Shown in pieces: positions 1-8,340 of a stretch of 64,000 nucleotides of DNA. Position numbers and translations under genes: made by a program. The notes under the pieces were generated by a model. It was not told the DNA's origin and searched no databases. It saw only the letters and a list, made by a program, of their open reading frames with translations. The stretch covers positions 46,882 through 110,881 of the forward strand of contig JAFUZP010000014.1 in the NCBI GenBank assembly GCA_017476545.1. The letters run 5' to 3'. Each line of letters opens with the position of its first letter. Positions within the stretch are counted from its first letter, which is position 1. This stretch comes from Alloprevotella sp. Lineage in GTDB: Bacteria > Bacteroidota > Bacteroidia > Bacteroidales > Bacteroidaceae.

Positions 1-987
1 GGCGGGCAGGTCGGGATCGTCGGTGAATGGCTCATCGCTGCGCGAGGTGTTGCGCTGGCGCGTGGTGGCGTCGAAGCGCAGGGCGACCCAGCGACTGTGG
101 TATGCGGAGGGGTCGAACTCGAGACAGTAGTTCATGACGCTGTCACCGCCTTCCACCGTCCAATGGGAAATGAGCTGCGATGCATCCTTGAGGGCTGGCA
201 CTTCGAGCCGGCGTGGCACGTAGGCCTTGCGCCCGAGGGCGGCGAGGGGGTCTTCGGCGGCGTTACCGGCCTGTGCGGAGAAGCTCCGGACCTCCCACGT
301 ACTGCTCGTCGTACCGCAGTTGTAACGGAAGGCGAAGCGTACGGTCTTGCCAAGGAAGGCCGAGGGAACCTGCACGTCGGCATCGTGGAAGGTGGTGTAG
401 TTGCTGCTTTCCTCATGCTTCTGCGTGAGGACCGTCCAACCCTGTGCGGCGTTGTCCGCACTGAAGTCTTCGGCGTTGATGATGAGGAGCTGCTGGTTGG
501 CATCGCCCCGGTTGTAGCGCAGGAGGTAGTTGTAGAGAAGGTGTACGGCCTTGCCCGGGAGTTTTATCGCGGGGCTGACGAGGTAATAAGTGCCGGCCAC
601 GGTGGTTCTGGAGGAAGCGTTGTAGCCGGATGCGTAGGCGGTCTGGTAATCCGTCTTCCAGCCGCCGCTTCCACTCGTGGTGTAGTTGGTCCATCCGGCA
701 AGGCTGGTGGCGAAACTGGCACTGTAGGGCAAGTCGCTCTCGTCGGCGAGGTCGATAACGGTAAGGCTGTCCACGTTGTCCGCGCGGTAAACGACGGTGC
801 GCCGGCTGTGTAGCCAGATGTTCAAATTAAGCACGCCGCCTTCTCTCGAAGTGGTGATACTGTCAATCTTGGCGGTCTGAAACTGATCGACCCGGTCGTC
901 AGGCATGTGGATGCGCAGCACCTGCTGGGCGCGCACGGCTGATGCGGCAGCACAAAGCAGGAGGGTAAGTATGAGTATCCGTTTCAT
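1..987 (-). CDS. Anchor-J domain / DNA-RNA non-specific endonuclease fusion, partial at window edge
   Basis: The minus frame is open from an ATG at 985-987 to base 1, giving 329 codons with the C-terminus outside the window. Residues 1-21 form a signal peptide ending in VRAQ, with no lipobox cysteine. Residues about 86-240 match the repeats of the gene at 1923-4121 (TNYTTSG, AGTYYLVSP, LLRYNRGD, TWEVRSF), a choice-of-anchor-J type beta-sandwich. From about residue 260 the protein resembles the start of the nuclease at 1008-1916 (LISHWTV, YCLEFDP, YHSRWVA). The catalytic RGH region would lie beyond the edge, so nuclease activity is inferred from the paralogue. It starts 20 bases after the stop of the upstream nuclease gene and is the last visible gene of the receptor operon. 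Likely role: secreted nuclease acting on extracellular nucleic acid. Confidence 0.8.
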   Translation of the reverse strand, partial: MKRILILTLLLCAAASAVRAQQVLRIHMPDDRVDQFQTAKIDSITTSREGGVLNLNIWLHSRRTVVYRADNVDSLTVIDLADESDLPYSASFATSLAGWTNYTTSGSGGWKTDYQTAYASGYNASSRTTVAGTYYLVSPAIKLPGKAVHLLYNYLLRYNRGDANQQLLIINAEDFSADNAAQGWTVLTQKHEESSNYTTFHDADVQVPSAFLGKTVRFAFRYNCGTTSSTWEVRSFSAQAGNAAEDPLAALGRKAYVPRRLEVPALKDASQLISHWTVEGGDSVMNYCLEFDPSAYHSRWVALRFDATTRQRNTSRSDEPFTDDPDLPA

Positions 988-1007
988 AGGGTAAAGTGAT
1001 TTTGTCG

Positions 1008-1916
1008 TCAGTTAAGCTGCCAGGCCGAGGGCGTGAAGGTGGCTTCCACCACTTCCTCCACCTGGTCGGGCAGGTTGGGGAAGAAGTTGATGCCGGTGAA
1101 GTTCTCCAGCTCGTCTATGGTCAGCGCGTAGGGAATGTAGGCCCGCTCGGTGACGGAGCCGTAGTTGCGGTGTTCCATCAGGAAGGCCACGCCGCTGTAG
1201 GTATTGTTCTTCACTTTCAGTAGTGCCATGAAATAGTGCTGCGGGACGGCGATGCTCTGCAGCCCGCCGTTGCGTACGAGGGGGGCACCCTTGAGCTGCC
1301 CGTCCGCGATGGTGCCGCCCTTGACAACGTAGAGGGTGTCGGCGAAGGCTGCGTCGCGCCCGATGCCTTGTACGTAGGCCTCAAGTTTCTGCCATAGCCC
1401 GGCGTTGAAGTCGGAAAGCTGCGGGGACATATTGCTCATGTAGAAGGTCTGGGCGTTGGCCTCGGCGGAGTAGAGGCGGTCGGCGCTGGCACAGAGATGC
1501 CCGCGCGAGTATCCGCTGCCGAAGTAGGCTGTCCCGATGCGCAGGCCTTGCGGCAGTTCGGGGTCGTCGGCCCAGGCCTCGGTACGTCCGATTCCCTTGG
1601 CGCGCGTCTTGTTGTCAAAGCGGAAGGCGACCCAACGGGAGTGGTACTTCTGCGGGTCGAACTCCAAGCAGTAGGTCATTACGCTGTCGCGCCCCTGCAA
1701 CGTCCAGTGGCTGACGAATACGTTACCGGACTTCAGCTCCGGCACTTCCATCCGCGACAGTACGGCGGGACGTGCGTCGGACTGGCCCGTGCCGGACGGT
1801 GTGTCGCCGGAACTTCCGCCGTAGCGGATGCCGTCATCGTCGTCACCGCAAGCAGCGGCGGTGAGGAGTACCGCCGCTGCCGCGATTAACGGATATAGCT
1901 TGTTGATAAAACTCAT
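1008..1916 (-). CDS. DNA/RNA non-specific endonuclease, surface lipoprotein
   Basis: 302 residues. A lipoprotein signal ends in TAAAC with Cys23, followed directly by GDDDD. Such an acidic run after the lipid cysteine is known in Bacteroidota as a surface-export signal. The mature part is a beta-beta-alpha-metal nuclease of the NucA/Serratia type. GYSRGH lies at 135-140, with His140 the expected general base (the family motif is usually DRGH; here it is SRGH). Asn162 in YMSNMSPQ is the expected metal ligand, and the NxGLWxxLE stretch (171-179) follows. The enzyme should cut DNA and RNA without sequence preference. It starts 6 bases after the upstream anchor-J lipoprotein gene, in the same operon as the TonB receptor, so its products are probably imported. 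Confidence 0.88.
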   Translation of the reverse strand: MSFINKLYPLIAAAAVLLTAAACGDDDDGIRYGGSSGDTPSGTGQSDARPAVLSRMEVPELKSGNVFVSHWTLQGRDSVMTYCLEFDPQKYHSRWVAFRFDNKTRAKGIGRTEAWADDPELPQGLRIGTAYFGSGYSRGHLCASADRLYSAEANAQTFYMSNMSPQLSDFNAGLWQKLEAYVQGIGRDAAFADTLYVVKGGTIADGQLKGAPLVRNGGLQSIAVPQHYFMALLKVKNNTYSGVAFLMEHRNYGSVTERAYIPYALTIDELENFTGINFFPNLPDQVEEVVEATFTPSAWQLN

Positions 1917-1922
1917 GCAGGC

Positions 1923-4121
1923 TTAGTAAATCAGTTCGGCTCCGTTGGCGTTCATCAGCTTGAAGTCATCAACGAGTACGCTCAGGCCTGGTGTCTTCGA
2001 TACCATGAGCAAAGGGCAAAGGGTCGTTGTGGCGTTCAGCGAGAACTCCATGGTTATTTGCGTCCAATCCGTGTTGGTAAGGTCGTTTATATACAGGTTT
2101 TTGCCGCTCGCGTCCTTGAGGTAGAAGTACGTGGGGTTCTTTCCCTCAACGACAGTGGCATAGCCAGGGATGACGGACGCCCCGGATGCCGACTCGGCCT
2201 TCACCCAGAAAGAGATGGTATATCTGTCGGGAGCAAGTTCCAGCTCCTTGTAGGCGAGACGCTGGTTACCGGCCGTGCTTCCCTTTACGAGGACGGAATA
2301 GCTGCCCGTGCGTGCATCGGTGCTCATGGAAAGGGTGGCGTTGCTGGCTGTGGAGGCGGATTTCCAGTTGTTGGGCAGGCCGTTGGTCCAGTTCTCGAAG
2401 TCGCCGTTGGGCGCATCGGGCGTTCCGATGGTCTCATCAGTCTGTGTGCCGCCGCTACCGCTGCCATCATCGGTGCTCTGTCCGGCCACACCTTCCTGTA
2501 CGGTGAAGTTTTTCACTTCCCACGTAGCACTCTCGGTGCTGGTGCAGTTGAAGCGGAGGGCGAAACGCACGGTCTTGCCGAGGAAAGCCTGCGGTATTTG
2601 CACATCGACTTTGGCGAAGTCCGTATAGTTCACACCTTCGGTGTGTCTGGCCGGCAGGGGTGTCCAGCCTTCGGCAGGCTTGGAGGCGTCAAAAGCGTCG
2701 GTAATGAGGAACTGCTGGTTGTCATCGCCGCGCAGGAAGCGCAGGATGTATTCGTAGGACGCATGGATTACTTCGTACGTGAGCTGCACTTCGGGACTCA
2801 CAAGGTAGTAAGTACCGGCCACGTTCACCTTGTTATTGTAGCCTGTAGCGGTGGCGCAGTTGTAGGAGTTCACCCATGAGCCGCCGCCGGAGGTTGTGTA
2901 GTTCGTCCATCCCTCTAGGCTGGTGGTGAAGGTAGCCGTGTAGGGGAGCGTCTTGAGGCCGCCGTCGTCAGTCGTCCCGCCTCCGCTGGCGGTTTCCGCA
3001 TCCTGCGCGCCTTGGCCGTTCTGCACGGTGAAGTTCTTCACTTCCCACGTGCCGCTGTTGCTGTTGGTGCAGTTAAAGCGCATCGCAAAGCGGACCTTCT
3101 TGCCGGCAAATGCCTGCGGGATGGTGATATCGGCAGTGCTGAATGTTGTGTAGTCTGTACCCTCCGTGTGTTTCTGCTTGAGGAGTGTCCACCCGGCCGT
3201 GGGGTTGGCGGAATCGTAAGCGTCGGAGATGAGCACCTGCTGGTTCTCATCGCCACGGTTGAAGCGCAGGATATATTGGTACGTCACATGGGCCGTTTCC
3301 GTACCGAGCTGCACTTCGGGGCTGACGAGGTAGTAGGTGCCGGCCACGTTCACTTGGTTGTTGTAGCCTGTGGCGGTAGCGCAGCTGTAGGCATTACGCC
3401 ATGCGCCGGCACCGCTCGTTGTCACATTTGTCCATCCCTCAAGACTTGAGGTGAACGCTGCGGTGTAGGGGAGCTGGTGGACAGTACCGTCGTCCGTGCT
3501 TCCGCCACCGCTTCCGCCCTTGCCGAGCTGCACGCGGAAGTTCTTAACCTCCCAGGTAGAGCCGCTTTGAGCGTTGGTGTTGTAACGGAGCGCCACGCGG
3601 ATGGTCTTGCCCTGATAGCGTTCAGGTATTTGTACATCGGCAGTAGAGAAGGTGCTCCAGTCGCTCCCTTCCACCCAGGTCTGGCTGAGTACGTTCCAAC
3701 CCCGCGTTACGTTGTCCGCATTGAAGTCTTCTGCGTTGATGATGAGGAGTTGCTGGTTCTCATCGCCCTTGTTGTAACGCAGGATGTAGTCGAACGTGAC
3801 GTGCGCATCCTGCCCTTCGGGAATTGTGAGCTCGGGGCTGACGAGGTAGTACGTACCCGCCGTTGTTTGCTTACTGGAGTTGTCGTAGCCGGAAGCCTTC
3901 GCGGTACTGTAGTCTATCACCCAGGCACCTGCGCCGGAGGTCGTGTAATTCGTGAAGGGGTTGAGCGTGGAGGAGAAGTCCGCCCGCAGGAGGACGGTCG
4001 TTTCGCCGCCGTCGCTGCCGCCATGCTGGCTGTTAATACTGTAAGGCGCGGGGACATCCTCGCAGGATGCCAGTCCGAGGGCGAGGGATGCCGCTGCCAA
4101 TATGAAAAGATGCTTCTTCAT
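1923..4121 (-). CDS. Lipoprotein with three choice-of-anchor-J type repeats and a C-terminal CBM-like domain
   Basis: 732 residues. The lipoprotein signal ends LASC with Cys20. Three similar domains lie at about 44-198, 217-372 and 393-548, each carrying TNxTTSGxGxW, AGTYYLVSP, ILRxxxGDxNQQ and a closing TWEVKNF, separated by Gly/Ser/Asp linkers. Residues about 570-732 (DFENWTNG to DDFKLMN) look like a carbohydrate-binding-module type jelly roll. No catalytic motif is visible. The same domain is fused to the partial nuclease at 1-987, so it probably binds the substrate, or holds it near the receptor, at the cell surface. Binding of nucleic acid is inference. The gene lies between the DUF5689 lipoprotein and the nucleases. 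Confidence 0.75.
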   Translation of the reverse strand: MKKHLFILAAASLALGLASCEDVPAPYSINSQHGGSDGGETTVLLRADFSSTLNPFTNYTTSGAGAWVIDYSTAKASGYDNSSKQTTAGTYYLVSPELTIPEGQDAHVTFDYILRYNKGDENQQLLIINAEDFNADNVTRGWNVLSQTWVEGSDWSTFSTADVQIPERYQGKTIRVALRYNTNAQSGSTWEVKNFRVQLGKGGSGGGSTDDGTVHQLPYTAAFTSSLEGWTNVTTSGAGAWRNAYSCATATGYNNQVNVAGTYYLVSPEVQLGTETAHVTYQYILRFNRGDENQQVLISDAYDSANPTAGWTLLKQKHTEGTDYTTFSTADITIPQAFAGKKVRFAMRFNCTNSNSGTWEVKNFTVQNGQGAQDAETASGGGTTDDGGLKTLPYTATFTTSLEGWTNYTTSGGGSWVNSYNCATATGYNNKVNVAGTYYLVSPEVQLTYEVIHASYEYILRFLRGDDNQQFLITDAFDASKPAEGWTPLPARHTEGVNYTDFAKVDVQIPQAFLGKTVRFALRFNCTSTESATWEVKNFTVQEGVAGQSTDDGSGSGGTQTDETIGTPDAPNGDFENWTNGLPNNWKSASTASNATLSMSTDARTGSYSVLVKGSTAGNQRLAYKELELAPDRYTISFWVKAESASGASVIPGYATVVEGKNPTYFYLKDASGKNLYINDLTNTDWTQITMEFSLNATTTLCPLLMVSKTPGLSVLVDDFKLMNANGAELIY

Positions 4122-4166
4122 GATGTTTTATGGTTTGTTCTTTTATTTTTTGTGCATGCAGTATGG

Positions 4167-5123
4167 TTACTTGACGGAGGGGTAGATGTCGTCCAACGAG
4201 CGGAGTGTCATCTGCCACTCGCTACCGTAGTAGGATAGCATCCCGGTGTAGGAGCGGGAATCGCTTGGGATAGCGGTGAACGAGATGGCGTTGTCCGTGC
4301 TTGTGCGTAGCGTCACTTGGTAGTTATTGCCGAGGACGATGTGGCGGTTCACGGCATATCCGTCGTCGTAGAGTGCTTCCGGGCCGTAAATCTTCGGCAG
4401 TGGCTCCGCCTCACCGCTGTTGGCGCCGATTTCCGCCGTAGCGGCGGCCGCGCCTTGCACTTCCGCTATTACGCCTTTGACGGTGGCCAGGATGGGCGTG
4501 TTGTTGTAGTTCCGGTTGGCGGAAGCCTGCAACCAGGCGTCCTCAAGCACGATGGGGATGAGTTCCGGCGCGCCCCGGTTCGGCTTCCCTATCAGCTCAA
4601 TGTTCTTCCGGCACAATTCTAGCAGCATGGCACCGAGCCTCTTGTTGCCCATTGACGTGATGTAAGGCTGTCCGATGACGGGCATAGCGCTATAAACACC
4701 CACGTAAAGTCCTTTCAGGTTTACCTTCACGCGCTGTCCGAGCGGGAAATAGGGCGACAGGAAGGTGTTCCGTATCTTCAGACCGATGCACTGGTCGCTG
4801 CCAGCCGCCGCATTGATGTCGCGCAACAGGAGGGTCTGATACATATTCTCCCCTTCATCGTTGCCTACTACGACGCCTTCGAGCACCAGGTTCTCGGTTA
4901 CTTTGCTCCAATAGTTGTTCGAGTTGATTGTTGTCTCGGCTACGCTGCTCCCGGAGCAGAAGCGGGCCTTCACCGCAGCGATAGTCGTGTTCGTCTCACC
5001 GACGGATGTGGTGCTCGTTACGAGCAGTTCGCCGGCGGCAGGCTCGTCGTGCTGGTCCACGCAGGCGGCGAGTCCGACGGCGAGCAGCGCATATATATAT
5101 AAATAAATGTGTCTTGCTTTCAT
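4167..5123 (-). CDS. DUF5689-type OB-fold lipoprotein
   Basis: 318 residues. The signal peptide ends GLAAC with lipidated Cys21. Residues about 45-120 (WSKVTENLVLEG, VVGNDEG, YQTLLLRD, GLKIRNT) and the stretch GQRVKVNLKGLYVG read like the OB-fold of DUF5689 proteins, which usually accompany TonB receptors and extracellular nucleases in Bacteroidota. OB-folds often bind single-stranded nucleic acid or oligosaccharides, so a substrate-binding surface protein is likely, taking the place SusD has in sugar systems. It follows the receptor gene by 20 bases and precedes the anchor-J lipoprotein by 45 bases. The family call rests on motif pattern and context, without an alignment. Confidence 0.7.
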   Translation of the reverse strand: MKARHIYLYIYALLAVGLAACVDQHDEPAAGELLVTSTTSVGETNTTIAAVKARFCSGSSVAETTINSNNYWSKVTENLVLEGVVVGNDEGENMYQTLLLRDINAAAGSDQCIGLKIRNTFLSPYFPLGQRVKVNLKGLYVGVYSAMPVIGQPYITSMGNKRLGAMLLELCRKNIELIGKPNRGAPELIPIVLEDAWLQASANRNYNNTPILATVKGVIAEVQGAAAATAEIGANSGEAEPLPKIYGPEALYDDGYAVNRHIVLGNNYQVTLRTSTDNAISFTAIPSDSRSYTGMLSYYGSEWQMTLRSLDDIYPSVK

Positions 5124-5143
5124 TGCTGTCTATGAGTATTTCG

Positions 5144-7849
5144 TTAGAACTTGAAGCCAATGTTAAGGAAGGCGTTAATAGCGTTTGCATAATAGTAGCG
5201 GGCGTTCTTCGAGAACTGGTACGCTTTCGCTTCTCCCTTGCTGTATACGCCTCCGCGCTCGTTGTAGTAGTTGTCCGCACGCTGCCACTCCATGCCGCCC
5301 GTCCGCATGTTACGGTTGTTCGTCACGTTGTTCACGGAGAGGTTAATGCTCAGGCTCTTTCCCTTCTTCAGGCGGAGATAGCGGCCTATGGACAGGTCTA
5401 GCATGAAGCCGCCGTCGAACTTTTCCTGCTTGATGGCATATGTCTTGAGGACGTTCCCTGCGTTATCGAAGAGTATGCCGCCGTTGGTTTCCAGTTCCGC
5501 CTTAGTCGGCTCAAACACCATCTGCCCGTTAGCGTCCACACTGCTGGGTGTGTAGAAACGGCCGTCCGTGCGGTAAGTCGCGTTGAGGCGGCGGTACTGC
5601 GACCAGCCTACATACACGCGGTCATAATAGTTCAGGTTAGCCTCAAAGAACCAGCCGTTAATGTTGTAGTTCGCTCCGAGACTTACTGCTGTCAGGGGCG
5701 TTCCGCTGACGCGCATCCCGTCCGCTACGACGCGGAGCGGAGTCTCTTTCCCGTTCGGGTCGGTGCACTGGTTCAGACGCTCAAGTTCCGAAGCGTTCAT
5801 ACCTTGGTAGCTGATTTGCGCGTAAGGGTTGTTCACGTATTTCGCATCGCTAATCGTTCCGATGAGGTTGAAGGAGAGGTGCGAATCCACCTGATAGACG
5901 AAAGCGGCTTCCAGTCCGTAGTGCGCCTTGCTCACGTTACTCATCGTCAGGTAGGTGAAAGTGCTTTGTTGGTCATTGTAATACCAGGACTGCTCTACGC
6001 CCTTGCTGAAATGGGCATAGTATCCGCTCAGCTTACCCGTAAGTTCACCGAAGCGGAAGTTGTAGGCCAGCTCCGTACCGAACACACGCTCAAGGTGAAG
6101 GTTGTCCACGAAATTGTTCTGCATCTCGGGGGCTACGAAGCTGTTGCGGGCGAGGGGAGCCTGCGCATCATAGCTTCCGGAGAACGTGATGCGGTTGTTC
6201 GCCGCCGGGCGCCATGCCAGGGAGAATTTTCCGCCACCGCCGAGGAAGCGGGCGTGCCCGCTCTTTCCGTAGGAGTTCTTCGGTGCGCGTCCGTTCTGCA
6301 TGAGTCCTTCGCGCTCAATGCTGGTTCCCTCGATATCACCGCCGACAGCCGCGCTTATGTTGCCCCGGTTGTATTGGTATTGCGCCCAGAAATTCGCTTT
6401 GTTCACGAAGATATTGTAATTATTGCCGAACTTATCGCCCTCTTTCACCTGCCTATTCCAGTAGCGCAGGTCGTTCTGTGCCTCTTCGCTGCCGAGTCCG
6501 TAGTCGCTGACGGCGAACTTGTCGATGTCAGTGTAGCGTGTGCCGCCGAGCAAGTCCTCCATCTGGTTGTAGTGCATCGTCTTCGTGTGGCTCATTTGCA
6601 GGCCTGCCGAAGCCTTACTGTAGCGGTCAATGGTGTGGTTGTAGGTACTGCTGAGGCTATAGACAAGCTGGTCGCTGTGGCGGCTGTAGAGGTAGTAGAG
6701 CGCTTCGCCGCCTGCCTTCTCGTTTTCGCGGTTCACGTAGTAGAGCCTGTCCCAGTTGATCTGCCGGTTCGCCTTGCTGCTTGTCCAGTAGTCCACGAGT
6801 GTTTCGTACTGCTCGAGGAAGTAGGGATTCTCGGCCAAATAGTCAGGGTTGTTCCGTTCGGGGTCATAAACGTTGAAGACGGAGCTTGGCAGGTTTTTGT
6901 AGTACGTCGGTCTCGGGTCATAGGCGTCCCCCGCCCATCCGAGGCTAGACTTGCCATAGCTGTTGTACGTGAAGCCGGCGGAAGTAGTGAGCTTCTGCAA
7001 CTCGTTGATGCGCCAGTCCCACGTCAGTATGGTCGTGGGCTCGAAACTTTTCACGACGGCAGCGTTCCGTTTCTTCCCGTTCTGGTATCCCCAGTTGGGG
7101 TTGTAGTAGTGCGAGTTGGCGAGCCAGTAAGCCTCTTCGGTCGCGAACGTCTGCGTACCGCGCTTGGTAGGCGCGCCGAAGGTGACGAGGCTCACGCTGT
7201 GCTCCCCGTCGCGCAGCCGTTTCTCAGCGGCGAGGAAATAGTTGAAGGCACTGTAGAAAGTTCCTTCTATAACCCCCTCCTTAGCCCAGCGGTAGCCTAC
7301 GTTGGCGGCAAACGCCCATCCGCTGGGCAGCACGCCCGTTGCGTGGGTGAAGGCGCCGCGCAGGATGTAGTTACGGTTCGTGGCCGAAAGTGTCAGCTTA
7401 GACCCTTCGGCGAACTGGCTGGCGCGCGAGTTGATGTTAGTCCCGCCTCCGATGTCCTGGAGGCCGAAGTTGTTGAATTCGTAGCCGCCCACGTTCTCGC
7501 GGTTGCGTGTGGCATCGTTCATACCGCCTATCTGGCTGTAGTTGAACGTGCCGCGCTCTTGGTCGTTCAGCAGCAGTCCGTTCATATAGTACTGGCTGTA
7601 GCGGTTATCAAGCGCACGCACGCGGAAGCGCATGGAGCTCCATCGGTAGCCCACTTTGGAGAGGTAGGTGTCGCTCTGCGAGCCGATAACGGACGATACC
7701 GTCTGGCTCACGTCGCTCTCCTCGTCCAGCTGCGTCTCTGTGAACGTGAAGTCCGCATTTTCTTCCTGCACGTAGAGTGAGTCGGCCACCTGGGCCGCCG
7801 CGCCGAGTGCGGAGCAGAATGCGGCAGTGAGTAATACTGCTTTCTTCAT
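5144..7849 (-). CDS. TonB-dependent outer-membrane receptor
   Basis: 901 residues. Signal peptide 1-19 (ends GAAAQ). A plug-like region follows (RWSSMRFRVRALDNRY, YMNGLLLNDQERG, GGMNDATR), then long alternating beta-barrel sequence and a terminal Phe (IGFKF), as expected for an outer-membrane barrel inserted by Bam. The N-terminal carboxypeptidase-regulatory-like domain of SusC proteins is missing, and no susD lies next to it, so this is not a standard polysaccharide utilisation pair. It is the first gene of a minus-strand operon with a DUF5689 lipoprotein, an anchor-J lipoprotein and two nucleases, which suggests import of nucleotides or oligonucleotides. A promoter box lies at 7978-7985. 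Confidence 0.85.
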   Translation of the reverse strand: MKKAVLLTAAFCSALGAAAQVADSLYVQEENADFTFTETQLDEESDVSQTVSSVIGSQSDTYLSKVGYRWSSMRFRVRALDNRYSQYYMNGLLLNDQERGTFNYSQIGGMNDATRNRENVGGYEFNNFGLQDIGGGTNINSRASQFAEGSKLTLSATNRNYILRGAFTHATGVLPSGWAFAANVGYRWAKEGVIEGTFYSAFNYFLAAEKRLRDGEHSVSLVTFGAPTKRGTQTFATEEAYWLANSHYYNPNWGYQNGKKRNAAVVKSFEPTTILTWDWRINELQKLTTSAGFTYNSYGKSSLGWAGDAYDPRPTYYKNLPSSVFNVYDPERNNPDYLAENPYFLEQYETLVDYWTSSKANRQINWDRLYYVNRENEKAGGEALYYLYSRHSDQLVYSLSSTYNHTIDRYSKASAGLQMSHTKTMHYNQMEDLLGGTRYTDIDKFAVSDYGLGSEEAQNDLRYWNRQVKEGDKFGNNYNIFVNKANFWAQYQYNRGNISAAVGGDIEGTSIEREGLMQNGRAPKNSYGKSGHARFLGGGGKFSLAWRPAANNRITFSGSYDAQAPLARNSFVAPEMQNNFVDNLHLERVFGTELAYNFRFGELTGKLSGYYAHFSKGVEQSWYYNDQQSTFTYLTMSNVSKAHYGLEAAFVYQVDSHLSFNLIGTISDAKYVNNPYAQISYQGMNASELERLNQCTDPNGKETPLRVVADGMRVSGTPLTAVSLGANYNINGWFFEANLNYYDRVYVGWSQYRRLNATYRTDGRFYTPSSVDANGQMVFEPTKAELETNGGILFDNAGNVLKTYAIKQEKFDGGFMLDLSIGRYLRLKKGKSLSINLSVNNVTNNRNMRTGGMEWQRADNYYNERGGVYSKGEAKAYQFSKNARYYYANAINAFLNIGFKF

Positions 7850-7977
7850 TGTTGTGGTTTATGTTTAATTTTCTTGTTGTTTCCGTTCCTCCCGGAAGCC
7901 GTTCCAGGCGTTTTTCAGGGTGGCCAGTTCCCTGCATACGTTGCGATCCGCAGGCTATGCGGCGGGAAAAAGCGTGT

Positions 7978-7985
7978 CAAAAGTA
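7978..7985 (-). promoter_or_regulatory. -7 promoter box for the receptor/nuclease operon
   Basis: The minus strand reads TACTTTTG, a full match to the Bacteroidota -7 consensus TAnnTTTG. It lies about 130 bases before the receptor start codon. No clear TTTG is seen at the -33 position. The rest of the 491-base gap 7850-8340 holds repeat array 1 (8109-8196) and the nadB promoter; I see nothing else there. Confidence 0.5.
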
Positions 7986-8108
7986 CACATTTATTTTCAT
8001 ATGCGCGCACGTGGAGGGAATAAATTTTACCGCGCGCGATGTTTTTGTGCAGGGAGAAAAGTTACGGAGCGTGGAAATGAGGGCGGACTGACGTGCGAGG
8101 CAGGGCTT

Positions 8109-8196
8109 TACCTATAGGGGTAAGGAAAACTGACTCTAGGGGTACGAAGAACTGACCGTAGGGTTACGGAGCGCTAACCCTAGGGTTAGGAACGGC
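8109..8196. repeat. 22-bp intergenic palindrome array 1 (4 units, reverse orientation)
   Basis: Four units start at 8109, 8131, 8153 and 8175, exactly 22 bp apart. Each has a 14-bp imperfect palindrome close to TAACCCTAGGGTTA (the last unit is perfect) and an 8-bp spacer of the type CGAAGAAC, the reverse complement of the GTTCTTCG type seen in other arrays. The array lies between the divergent receptor operon and nadB. See arrays at 16176, 22012, 28147, 46461, 52678 and 63611. Confidence 0.9.
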
Positions 8197-8287
8197 GCAC
8201 GCGGACTTCCCGGGGAACGACACGGCAGGATGGGCTGACGACGTCCCTTTTTCCTCTGCGGGAGGCCTGTGTTCTGAAAACTATCCG

Positions 8288-8295
8288 TACATTTG
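8288..8295 (+). promoter_or_regulatory. -7 promoter box for nadB
   Basis: TACATTTG matches TAnnTTTG, 45 bases before the nadB ATG. No TTTG is visible at the -33 position. Confidence 0.5.
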
Positions 8296-8340
8296 CACGG
8301 CAATACCCTCTGAAAGACAAACGAAAAACAGACCAACCGG

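Noticed and set aside
5804-7780. 658-codon open frame on the plus strand
   Set aside because: It is fully antisense to the TonB receptor gene; its translation is low-complexity (Val/Ala/Arg-rich) with no domain, as expected from a G+C-rich shadow frame.
1-7849. Polysaccharide utilisation locus
   Set aside because: No SusD homologue, no glycoside hydrolase and no SusC-type N-terminal domain; the enzymes present are nucleases.
8109-8196. CRISPR array at the repeat clusters
   Set aside because: The repeating unit is contiguous 22 bp with a conserved short spacer; there are no unique 30-40-bp spacers and no cas genes.
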